Below are positions 22,930 through 33,425 of a DNA stretch of 64,000 nucleotides, in pieces (within the stretch, counting starts at the first letter, position 1; the number at the start of each line of letters is the position of its first letter). The notes under the pieces were generated by a model. The model ran no database searches. It saw nothing but the letters and a program-made list of their open reading frames with translations, and was not told the DNA's origin. This DNA is from Bryoerythrophyllum caledonicum (Eukaryota; Streptophyta; Bryopsida; Pottiales; Pottiaceae), in contig OZ020516.1 of assembly GCA_963971425.1 (NCBI GenBank), forward strand, positions 14,124,593 to 14,188,592. The letters run 5' to 3'. The position numbers were made by a program, and so were the translations under genes.

Positions 22930-25190
22930 ATGCGGAACGTATTAAAAAGACACCCCACTTCACACAAAAAGAATGCCAAAACTTATTTCATACCAAATAC
23001 CATAAAACGACAACCCGAATACGAACACATCGCCCAAAAATTTGCCCCCCTTTTCAAAACCACACATATATTACATCAACAACATAATAACGCATACCCA
23101 CATATCGCCACATATATAAACCAATACAACGAATATCCTCCATCTCACATTCTATATGCTCTAGCCATCACTATACACCCCAACATAGGCCTCTGCAATC
23201 AACTCCTAAATACACAAAATCAAATCATAACCCAATGGACCAATATACTCCTTTGTACCCTACATAATCTACAAAACCCCCTCGAAAGACACATTAGTGC
23301 CCCACATCCTCACACAACATTTCTCGAATCAAACTTAAACATCATAACCCACAACACATCGATAAACAAAGAATTATATGACTTTATACACAACCAAAAT
23401 ACACCCCCAGCAAATGACATGATAAAACAAAGATTTTCCTACCACCGGCACTCATAGTCATACAAGAAATAAAAATATCGGCCACAAAATCCACAAAATA
23501 TATATAAAGACTATTTCCCGACTACAAACTTATTTTCAATAACACACATGCCTTAACACGATGCATACAACAAAGAAGACCATATACACCGGGCCGGGGG
23601 GGACTCCTCACCCTCATACACAAAAAATATGCCTTTCCAGGCAATGTCAAAAAAATCCCCACCCCAATGAACATATCCCCATACCTCCAAATTTTGGAAA
23701 TCTCTAATCACCCACTACAATCATGGCTAATTCACCACATATACATGCCATCCCACCCCGAAGACATCAGACATACCGAGGACATCAAAACTAACATCAC
23801 CACCCATATTACCAACAATCCCAACCACAACCACATCTTATGTGGCGACTTCAATAGAGACATTGCCCTCATAGGTAGACAAAACGGAAACCAACACACA
23901 CCACCACAATTAATAGACCTTTAATGGAAAGAATTTACAGAAAACCTAAACTTTAATTACATTCCCACAAACACTACATGCTCCAGACAAGGAGGATACA
24001 ACTATAGAAACTGGAGCCTAATTGATGGATTCTACGTCCGTGCAACTAACTATACCACATTTACCTCCACAACAAATAATAACATTCATCTGAACTCCGA
24101 TCACTCACCTATACAACTCCACATCCCAAACAACACATTTATAAACCGTACGCCAACCAACACAAATAATGACCACATACGTATCCTCAACCCCATCCCA
24201 CAAAACAACATAGAATTATTCAACACAAAATTCTTTGAGGAAAACTCACTACGCATTGACTCCCTAATAAATGAATTGGAATCTAATAACCATCTTTCCC
24301 AAACACAATGGCAAGAAGCCTGTCACACCTTAGATACATTCATCAACAACATATCCAATACAATTGAACAAACTTGCAAAGCCCAACCCATACCACAAAT
24401 GACAAATCGAACATCACATCAAAGGGGATATTTACCCCGGAAACTATCTAAAACATGGAAACAACATCTAACCATTTACCACACCATACGGAAAACCGTA
24501 AGAATCGTAAATAACAACCCCCAATGGCGAAACCACCCTATTCTCAACGAACTTCAAAACCTTCAACACACACAAATCCCTAACCCACCCCCTATACACC
24601 TATCTCACGACACATGGATAAATAACATAGCATTAATTGCAAAAAATGCCAACACACAAGCCCGAAAAATCACCACCAAACATACCCAAGAAAACATTCG
24701 AAAAGCCATCTCCAAATACAGACAACTATATGAAACTAGCCCCAAGAAAGTAAACAGAAGAATATTCAAAAATATGGAGTCCCCACCACTAGACTGCATC
24801 ACCGACCAATATAACAATATACTAACTAGCCCAGAAGACATTGCAAACGAAATATTCAACCAACAAACAAAAAACAACACACCTACCGTAAACACATGCA
24901 ACTATCAACCGAACCACCGCACTACATGCACATGCGCAGTACGACAATATCCATGGCATGACCTAGATGGATTCACATTAGAAACAAGGGGAGACCTGGA
25001 AACTCCACTACACACATACTTTAATCAAGCTACATATGACACTTATCTACGTAACCTAGGAAATAATAAGGCCCTCGGACCGGACCGCATACCAAACTCT
25101 ATACTAAAAAATATGCCCCTAAGGTTCCACAAACTACTAACCCTCTTCTTCTCCCACTGCTATAAACAAAAACAAATCCCTACTTCATAG
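22930..25190 (+). pseudogene. LINE B ORF2, N-terminal part (APE endonuclease, start of RT)
   Basis: Homologous to LINE A ORF2. The first 175 codons (to 23457) are in one frame, the rest in another. Near 23440 a deletion of roughly 65 codons relative to LINE A removes the region containing the catalytic Asn motif TTWNASSLNN. Later APE motifs are present (ILCGDFNRDIALIG, SLIDGFYV, LNSDHSPI). In-frame stops occur near 23506, at 23922-23924 (CAA in LINE A) and at 25188-25190 (TGG position). The RT start region (NNKALGPDRIPNSILKNMP) is recognisable. Neither nuclease nor RT could be made from this copy. Confidence 0.8.
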
Positions 25191-25235
25191 AAAACAAGTG
25201 CAACAATCCTACTATACAAAAAAGGAGACCCATCC

Positions 25236-26594
25236 ATGCTACCGAACCATAGACCCATTGCATTAGCCAATACCATTTATAAACTATTTACGAGCACATT
25301 TACATCAATACTATCATCATATGGCGAAAAACATAAAATACTGCATGATAGCCAAGAGGGGTTCAGAGCAGAAAGAAGCACCGCTAGACAAATTCAAACA
25401 ATAATAGCCGCATTAGAAGATGCACGATTTACAAACCAAGACATATTTATACTGTATGTCGACTTTAAAAATGCCTTCGGCTCTATTGACCACGCTAGAC
25501 TTTTAGCCATAATGACGGACCTTGGATACCCCAAAGACGCCACCGCACTAGTAGGAAATATATACTCAGAATCCTCAACTTCCTACATAGGAGAACACTT
25601 TGGTAAAACTAAACCCATAGCCATCCAAAGGGGAACAATACAAGGAGATACCCTAAGCCCATATTTATTTATTATATTCCTAGAACCACTACTTAGATGG
25701 CTAGATAGAGGCAACAATGGATACACATTTGGGACATCACAAACCACCATCAACTCCACGGCATACGCAGACGACCTTGCGGCCATAACCAACAAAATCA
25801 ACGCCATAAAAATACAACTCAACAAAATAGACAGGTACTGCGAATGGACAGGTATGGATGTAGGGGTCCCAAAATGTGCCATCACTGGATGCCCAAATAA
25901 ATCAAAAACAAACCCCACCGCATTCAAAGCCCTAATACAAACCTCTAACATTAATTACCGAAACCAACAAATACCCGTTCTACACCAAAATGAACCATAT
26001 ACATATCTAGGAATAAGTCTCGTCCCCTCCTTAAAATGGAAAACCCAAATTCATGCCACCACCACAAAATTCATCAAACAATGCAAAGAACTAGTAGCTT
26101 GTCCGGCCACTATGAAACAAAAAATAAAAATGATCGACACAGTTTTAAGACCGGGCGTGGCATACAGCTTCTACGCGGTACCATACTCAATGCCCGCCAT
26201 CAAAAAACTCGACCAAAAAATAACTACCACACAAAAAACCGTATGCGGCATGCCAAAATGTATGTCTAACATAATTACCCAACTACCACACAACCTCTTT
26301 GGACTAGAAGCCTTCTCACTAAAAAATGCATACCTTAGATGCATAGGAGAACAACTCCAGAACGCTCTAAATGACAGTGGCAGACTTGGAAAAATATACA
26401 AAGGCCTAACACATCACATCCTCGCACAATATGGGGGGGCAGAAAACATACCTAGAATAAAAAAGACATTGTACAAGATCACCAATAACACGTACCTTCT
26501 TCTTACTAAAACACGTAGCAAAAGTCCACCTAAAAAGCACGCTCCCCAACTTTCTTACAGAACCAACAACACTAGAAAAAGCCTGGACTCTTGA
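25236..26594 (+). pseudogene. LINE B ORF2, RT core
   Basis: Open for 452 codons. RT motifs: RPIALANTIYK, GFRAERST, motif A LYVDFKNAFGSID, motif B QRGTIQGDTLSPYLF, motif C YADD at 25764-25775. All catalytic aspartates are present, unlike LINE A. The thumb and the ITGCPNKSK block match LINE A. A frameshift near 26,470-26,500 makes the last 30 codons out of frame; the homologous frame is picked up again near 26,800. Confidence 0.85.
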
Positions 26595-26792
26595 AACACA
26601 AAACCATAATACACTCAACACACAATTATCTCAAAAGTTATTACGAAAACTCCTAACAAAAAATATCTACGAACTAAAACAAATCTCCCTACCCAACGGA
26701 ATACACATCATGAACAATGAAGAATTTAAAACCTACCACTTCACCCCATCAAAACTTATTAAAAGTGCCCTAAAAATTGCACGACAACTCTT

Positions 26793-27386
26793 TTGTCACT
26801 CAATATATCCCCCCCCACCGCACATACCAATACACATACATACTCTCATACAATTAAAGACCCATTCATCACTATAAACAATGACATCACCCCAAGAAAT
26901 ATCACCACACAACCGATCCACCCTCCCCACTTCCACCCACACCACCCCCACCCCCCAAACCACATCCTCAAAAATCCCACCACCTATCCCATTAACAACA
27001 TCATACACCACGAATACAAGAAAAAAATAGATAAAAACCAAATAGAAAACAATTACACTAGATATCTATGCCAATGGACTCACAATAACCACACTTACAA
27101 CAAATGGCTCCCCCAAAGAAACCTCTTCCCAAGACACAACCAAAACACCATTTCACATAACACAAATAAATTGACACAATATTATCAAAGAACTCAACAC
27201 AAATTCTACACCGAAATTATCCAAGCTCACCACCCACAAAACCAACCCCAAGACACAAGGTCCGTCACCCCACCCACAATAATCCCCCTGCTAAACATCT
27301 ACACAACGGAATGCAACCCCGAAAAAGACACTCTTACCTCATCTAACACAATAAAAATTGACAAAGACCAAGCACACTTATACTAA
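26793..27386 (+). pseudogene. LINE B ORF2, RT-RNase H linker
   Basis: Aligned with the Cys/His/Pro-rich linker of LINE A (KDPFITINND, HILKNPTTYPINN, YLCQWTHNNHTYNKWLPQRN). It ends at an in-frame TAA (27384-27386) where LINE A has a Glu codon. No enzymatic motif is recognised in this linker; its conservation between the two LINEs suggests a structural role. Confidence 0.75.
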
Positions 27387-27434
27387 GAAGATGGAAGGCA
27401 TCTTTTTACCATCCCAATCACTAGGCTCACATGG

Positions 27435-29738
27435 TTGTGGAACAAATACAATACTAAACTACAAACCCCTGCAAACATTGAACCAACAACCCAACCGTTC
27501 GAAACCGAAGTCATTTGGCTATACCAAAGATACAAATATAGATTACCAAAAAATAACCCTCTTAAGCTTACACAATATACACTACCCATACCTATACTTA
27601 ATTCACTAATCTCCACATTCAACATCCAACACTCATATTTCTCCTCCCCTGTCACATGCCCCACCAAACTCAACAAATTTTACTCCCCCTTTGAAAGAGA
27701 TAAAATATTCGGATCACTAGGCAAAGCCTTTGACCACAAATGGATAGGTAATGGTATGGCCCACCCACACAATGAAGAAGAAACACAACAAGCTCTACAT
27801 TGGGCCCGCCTCGCGGCCAAACATTACCCAAACCACACCTCCACCCTAATCATAACCCCAGACAAAAATTGGTACCAAAATCATAATCCACACTCGGGCC
27901 CCTTTCCCGATACACACATCATCACACTATTTGAAGCGGATTCAATAACATATGAAGAACCCACCATCCCACTAGATCTAAAAAAACCCAGAATTGAATC
28001 ATCCACTCTACAAATAATATGCATCCACCACCAAAACCATACTCTAGGCACACAAGAACAACTAGAAGAACTCTCCTCCATAGCAAAGACTCTAAACGTA
28101 CACCGGATACTCACAAAATTGGCCCCACCAACGCCAATGCAAACACTCGTCAACAAAAGCAAAAAATGGTCAAAACTACACTACAATAACAATACACTAA
28201 ACTACACCTTAACACCCCCACCCCTCCCGGAGTATCAAACTAACACCCCACCTAAATTTAACCCCGAATATAGCTACTATACTGATGGCTCCTTTAAACC
28301 ACCAGAACAAATTAGCCCGGGATCTTGGCGCAGAGAAAAAGCCGGTTATGGAATATACAACGCTACGAAAGAAATCAAACTAGCCAAAAGACTACATGGA
28401 CTGCAAAATATCCTCAGAGCAGAACTAATGGCCATCCACAAAACACTAGAAATCGTCTCAACAAAATACAACAATGAACCGGTGCACATATTTACAGATT
28501 GCATTAACGCACTATATTTATTAAACACCCAAATAACACATCCTACCCTCCATAATAGTCACCCCGACCGAATCATACTAGAATCAATGGTCCAAATGAT
28601 ACTAAAAAGAGAACAAATCACAACCCTCCACAAAGTCCGAGCCCATGCTAATATTGATGGCAATGAACAAGCGGATAAACTTGCAAAAGAAGGAAGAGAA
28701 AAATCACATAAAAATGCCAAAGACCCACATGAACACGCCCATGCCACCCCTTACTATTTCCAAAAAGAAGATTGGCCCTCCAAAGAAGACACCCCCGACA
28801 AAGGCCCGGTCAGATTCCTGAGCAAATACCTCAAAAAACAAGACCTACATAACAATCTTGACACAATCACAGACAACTTTCCTAACATAGAAAAGTGGAC
28901 TAACAACAATGACATAGACAATGAACTCTCTACAAATTTTTGGAAAAACCCCATCATCACCGATTCACAAATAACATGCCTTATCAAATTCCGTACCGGT
29001 CAATACATGGGAAATGCCCATAAACAACTCTTCTTTGGAATAGAAAGATTTCCATCCATAACATGCCCCATATGCCCCTCAACGGACCCCGACACATGGC
29101 TACATGTTCTACTCAAATGCCAAAACCACCACATACACTCCCTAATTGTTAAAAGACATAACAAAGCGGTATGGGAAGTCCGAAAACTAATCACCTCCTA
29201 CAATAAATCGAGATGTTTTATACTAATGAACGCCGACACTTTCAATAACAATCCACAAGAAAATACGGTCCCCCTGTGGCTACTCCCATGCTCATGTACG
29301 ACCCAAAGATGTCATTGCAACGCTAGGCTCAAACCGGATATACTTTGTGTCAAAGGTTTACCATACAATGACCCACCACCCGATAACGTCAACCAAGACT
29401 ACACCATTCAATTCATTGAATTCACATATTGCAACGATAGATTTTCCCCGGAAACAATCCAAAACAAAATAGACAAATACCAACCCCTTATTGACGACAT
29501 CATCGCCCTCGGATGGAATGTCGACCCCCTTATGGTAATCACATCCGGCGCTCGGGCCACCACCTTTACCGCGTCTATGAAAACTCTAGAAGACACCTTC
29601 AAGATACCCATTGAAACAATAAAAACATCCTTTAAAAACATTAACACCATAGCTATCCAACATGCCATGTCCATTCTTCTACATAAACGCAAAATCGAAA
29701 ACAACCAAGCCCTCCCCGATACACAGGACCCCCCCTAA
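27435..29738 (+). pseudogene. LINE B ORF2, C-terminal part: RNase H, CCHC, REL-like endonuclease
   Basis: An intact stretch of 767 codons in the ORF2 frame. RNase H (about 28,260-28,710): YYTDGSF (Asp), LRAELMAIHKTL (Glu), IFTDCINAL (Asp), and VRAHANIDGNEQADKLAKEG (His/Asn/Asp), all catalytic positions present. The CCHC knuckle is CPICPSTDPDTWLHVLLKC followed by VKRHN. A Cys cluster CSCTTQRCHC precedes KPD, then FIEFTYCNDRF and a Lys before KYQPL, the proposed REL catalytic set. Length and order match LINE A. This is the better preserved copy of the C-terminal half. Confidence 0.85.
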
Positions 29739-29886
29739 ATTCTCCCCCCGCCTTGATTTTCATGACTAGTTGGTTCTAAGGTTTTTGACTACTTGCCTGG
29801 TTTGTGGTTAGTTCGTTGGCTAGTTGCTTGGTTTGTGATTCGTTGGTTGGTTGGTTGACTTGTGGTTATTTGGTTTCTTGTTACAT

Positions 29887-30008
29887 AGTGTCTACCCTCG
29901 AGAGAGGGAAGTAGTTCTAGCTCACTAATTCCTTGTCCTGTGGGCATGGTCTTAGTAGTGGAACGAACAGACACTTTATTCACGCCGGCCTCCTTCGGAG
30001 ACCGGCGT
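29887..30008 (+). ncRNA. Structured 3' tail RNA of LINE B
   Basis: Same four helices as LINE A with covariation. P1 is AGTGTCT/AGACACT (C-G in A becomes T-A in B). P2 is CCCTC/GAGGG closed by a GAGA loop (T-G becomes T-A; the loop stays GNRA). P3 is TGTCC/GGGCA. The P4 hairpin (29982-30008) has a C-G pair of A replaced by T-A. It is followed by a short TTC tail (30009-30016). Confidence 0.8.
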
Positions 30009-30016
30009 TCTTCTTC

Positions 30017-30029
30017 TGACAAAAGTTCA
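30017..30029. repeat. Target site duplication, LINE B, 3' copy
   Basis: TGACAAAAGTTCA, identical to 13879-13891. Confidence 0.88.
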
Positions 30030-31323
30030 TTGGTGGGGTTTGGCAAATTTGACGCACGATCCCATGGTTGCAAATTATATTCACATTCTTGAAATCTTGT
30101 ACAAGATGCGAGAAGACAAGAGGTTACTGGGAATATAATTGTTAATTTCCATCAGATTTTTGAAAAAAATGATGTCATCATAAAAGAAAAAGCTCTCAAG
30201 AGCTGGGACATTTGACAAGTCCAAAGAACTTTTGCTTTGACAATCTATTATACTTGAGTTGAAATTAATACACAATTCATGTCTTAAGTTAAAAATACCG
30301 TATCCAAGGGTCGAATTTGGCACCCTAATGCTGAATATTTATTTATTTTTGAAAACAAAAAGTTCAGCAAATTCCTTAAAATATAAAATCTTCAAAATCT
30401 ACTTTATTACGGTATTAAAAATTTGACGTTTTTGGAAATTACTTTTTATTTTAAGTTGCAACTATTTAAAAAACATTTAAAGCCAAATCCGACCCTAGGA
30501 TACATAAGCATTCTAATTCAAAAAGTCAAACATTTTCACACATTGTCACACATTGCCAACCAAGATACTAAAAAGCTCTTTATTTTCTACATAGAACCTA
30601 TAGGTCTTCAAATTTTTACATTCTATATTTTTCACAACAATATGTGTTGTAAGCCTTCTTGTAGACCATTTGGATTATTATTCTAAACTATATTAAATTC
30701 ACAAGAAAGTAAAACGTGAATTGGCAATTTTTGAACCTCCACTCCTTGCACAATTGTTTTAAATATGCTACACTCCTATTTGACCTCTAAAAGTTGGAGT
30801 TCAAGGAACTAATATCATGTTTAACCCTTTAATGCTGAGCGACCCATTTCGTGTTGTTTTCGCAAGATAATCTTGATAACACTTGCTATTAGTCACCTCC
30901 ATGAATGACTTAGACTATGAAAAAGAGTTGGAAATCACCATATTCGTTATATTTGGAGATTTCCACAACTTTGAAAGGTATATGCTCCTTGAAATATAGA
31001 TTTTAACAGACACTCGTAGGAGCAAAGCACAGAGACAATGCATCCAAAATGCTATATTTTGTTGCTAGGAAGCACCAAAAAAGCCAAATGTCACAAAAAT
31101 CGCATCCGGAATCAAGCATATTAACATAAACCAAGCTATATTTTAAACATAATTAAGGAAAATCACTCGCAACATCATTTATTCCTAGGTAAAACACAAT
31201 TGTACTACCACTACTAAAATCATCTAGGGAAGTCCTCCATAAGCCTCCATATGCGACTTCAAAAATGCCCTTTGACGTTGACGAGTCCACGTTGCACCAT
31301 TCTCTTGAATTAGTGGATTTGTC
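30030..31323. other. Gene-free A+T-rich spacer with a dispersed repeat
   Basis: No coding region was recognised. Positions 30523-30828 are one copy of a dispersed repeat whose second copy is 45661-45955. Confidence 0.6.
30523..30828. repeat. Dispersed repeat of unknown family, copy 1
   Basis: Begins AAGTCAAACATTTTCACACA and shares long blocks with 45661-45955 (for example CAATTTTTGAACCTCCACTC). Overall similarity is roughly 75-80% by eye. It is noncoding, with no visible terminal repeats. Confidence 0.6.
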
Positions 31324-31425
31324 GTGTAAAGAAAGATCGATAACCACAACAGATCGAGAGTCCTAACCAATATCAAATAAACGAAAAACATACACTAAAA
31401 TAAGTATACGTAATACACCCTCAAG
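31324..31425. repeat. 102-bp direct repeat, left copy, beside the left LTR
   Basis: Nearly identical (about 3 to 4 differences) to 31791-31892. The two copies bracket the left LTR at a distance of 8 and 6 bp. No copy is present beside the right LTR. Confidence 0.85.
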
Positions 31426-31433
31426 GAATCACA

Positions 31434-31784
31434 TGTGTTTTCCACAAGAAGTCAAGCGACACGCACTCCACAAGGGGAGAATCAACGAGTGCAACTAAAG
31501 TAGAGAATGCGGAGCTTTCACTAATGATAAACCATCACTTTACAAGCAAAGAACTCACTAATCACTCTCTAACATCACTCACAAAGCTTGACTTGACAAA
31601 GACGTCAAGTCAAGGACGTGTGCGGCGCTATACGCAGACGCACGCAACCCTAAGTGGATGAAAATCATCCACGGATGAAAACGGTGCGCCGCCGTTCGTC
31701 CCTAAACACACGTAGATTAGTAACAAACTAATCTACGCTAAAATCTACGATACGGAGAGACCCTCGACGCCACGTCCCGTGACA
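31434..31784 (-). repeat. LTR, left copy (3' LTR of the minus-strand element)
   Basis: 351 bp, beginning TGTGTTTTCC and ending GTGACA on the + strand (TG..CA on both strands). It differs from 40961-41311 at 6 positions. It contains an 11-bp perfect inverted repeat at 31587-31614 (arms CTTGACTTGAC), a 10-bp one at 31712-31736 (arms GTAGATTAGT), and an 8-bp one with arms GTGGATGA. Confidence 0.88.
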
Positions 31785-31790
31785 GCTGTT

Positions 31791-31892
31791 GTGTAAAGAA
31801 AGATCGATAACCACAACAGATCGAGAGTCCTAACCAACATCAAATAAACGAAAAATATACACTAAAACAAGTATACGTAATACACCCTCAAG
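31791..31892. repeat. 102-bp direct repeat, right copy, between LTR and polypurine tract
   Basis: Second copy of 31324-31425. It lies between the left LTR and the polypurine tract, so the true 3' LTR may include it (about 459 bp). The right LTR would then lack this part. Confidence 0.85.
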
Positions 31893-31903
31893 TGCCCCCC
31901 CTA
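31893..31903 (-). promoter_or_regulatory. Candidate polypurine tract for plus-strand priming
   Basis: On the minus strand a run of seven G (31895-31901) with an adjacent C lies between the end of the coding region and the LTR/102-bp repeat, the expected place of a polypurine tract. Confidence 0.5.
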
Positions 31904-32207
31904 GCGGATAAAGAGACCCTCTATCCAGCTAGAATCAAACAACACTAATAAGACTAAACGCCACGGTGATGTTGCTGCAACAACTGTACGCATCCAGCCA
32001 AAGATGTCGCCGTCATCGGATCAATAAACATACGAAGAAGTAACAAAGAGATGGTAGGCCGGGTGCAATGTGAGCCCCATCTTTAATCGCCTTAGGCAAT
32101 TTTATTGCCAATCCCTTGGTCAATCTCCACGTTGCCTATCCCTGAACCGAAACCAGGAACTCCAACTGGATGGCAACGCACCACACAATGACAAGTCTAT
32201 GAGGAAT

Positions 32208-33425
32208 TCAAGCCGTTTCATCGGGTGAAACGTGACTCGAAGACCTCCGACAACGAGGGCAAGTCCAACCCCCGGACGGTAGAGTAGAGAGAGGCGGCGT
32301 CAAGCAAGCCATATGCCAACCACGCTGGCAATGGTCACAAAGCAACATAGTAGCCGCACCCTTCTTCTCACCACACACAAAATACGGAAGACCCTGTGGC
32401 ACAACGGCCAACTCAGGATGCACGGAGCCATCAATGGGCAAATGGCAGGGCGCGCAGTTTTTGGAGTGCTCCCGACACTCCCGGCCATCTTTGCCTTCCA
32501 GCAACAAGATGCCACTGGACAACACATCCTTCACACGAAGAATGGTGCGCCCCGCCTTGACATCTAACGTCGTAGGCGCCTCACGTTGCAAATAAACGTA
32601 ATCTCCAATGGAGAAACGCCGCAACTGAGGTCGATAAGCGCCACTACAAATGCGAGCGTACCGTAATGTGTCGCGGTGCTCAGCAATGGATAAATTCTCC
32701 ATGGCCATTGGCATGGCCCGCTTGAAGAACTCCGCTTGGTCACGCAGACACTGGATCCAGACCTCTAGATCATCCAAGTCCACAACTGGGGCCAACTTCT
32801 CCCATACAGAACTGGGTAGAATCGGCTCCCGTCCGTACAACAACTGATACGGACTGAAAGCGGCCAAAGAGGCCTGCCGGCTAAACCGGTATCCCACGGC
32901 GATCCATGGTATCATCAGATCCCAATCACGGTGGCCACCCTTAAGTAATCCATACTTCCGTAGTCCACGCTTGACGGTCTGAACCACACGCTCCGCCAAA
33001 CCGTCCGCTTCCGGATGATCTCTAGAAATGGTACGGTGGTCAATCAAAGCCTTGGTGCAGAAAGCCTCAAAAGCACCAAGGAACTCACGCCCTTGGTCAG
33101 TCAACACCTCAGCTGGGGCTCCAAAGCGAGCGAGCACCCGGTCAAGGAATGCCATGGCCGCCAACTCCGAGGAGTTTTGTGGTAATGCCACAAGCTCAAT
33201 CCACTTGCTGAAGTGTTCCACCATCACCAACACGTACTTGGCTCCACGTGGGGTGACAACAAGTGGCCCGGCAAAATCCAGAGAGCGACAGTAGCCCAAA
33301 CCCATGATGGGCAAAGGCTGCAACTGTGGTGACAAGGTGTTGAAGCTGGATCTGACCCGATCACAGACTTCACACCGTGAAACGTACGTGGCAACCTGCT
33401 GATAATGCCGGTCCACCAATATTGG
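32208..33425 (-). pseudogene. Integrase with GPY/F-like module and C-terminal PHD finger
   Basis: A 403-residue frame, shifted by 1 nt relative to RT/RNase H (junction near 33425). Numbering from 33419: the zinc-binding end CEVC at 16-19; the catalytic triad is D48 (SLDFAGPL), D108 (LTDQGREF) and E143 (ADGLAERVV), with 34 residues between the last two. A GPY/F-like SH3 region is at about 267-320 (RRFSIGDYVYLQRE). A PHD finger follows at 346-390: C349, C361, C364, H369, C372, C387, C390 with the typical LLCDHC, GWHMAC, PPL and GWTCPRC spacing. The first zinc ligand is replaced by Tyr346 (TAT, one change from Cys). PHD fingers read histone H3 tails in other proteins; here it replaces the chromodomain found in many plant gypsy integrases and could guide integration (inference). 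Confidence 0.85.

Larger units (their letters stand above)
13892..30016 (+). mobile_element. LINE B: degenerate dual-endonuclease LINE with a large internal insertion
   Basis: A 16.1-kb element between 13-bp target duplications. The leader (13892 to about 15380), ORF1 (to 18006), ORF2 (22882-29738) and 3' tail (29887-30008) match LINE A in order and sequence family. Between ORF1 and ORF2 it holds about 4.9 kb where LINE A has about 0.4 kb. This contains a diverged second copy of the 2A/N-terminal region, a 770-codon low-complexity reading frame, a tRNA-like sequence and A+T-rich repeats. ORF1 has at least two stops. ORF2 has several stops, frameshifts and a deletion that removes the APE catalytic Asn motif. 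It is older or more damaged than LINE A. Confidence 0.85.

Noticed and set aside
31434-31784. Hammerhead ribozyme (retrozyme-type LTR)
   Set aside because: LTR size fits, but the conserved CTGATGA..GAAA core was not found on either strand.
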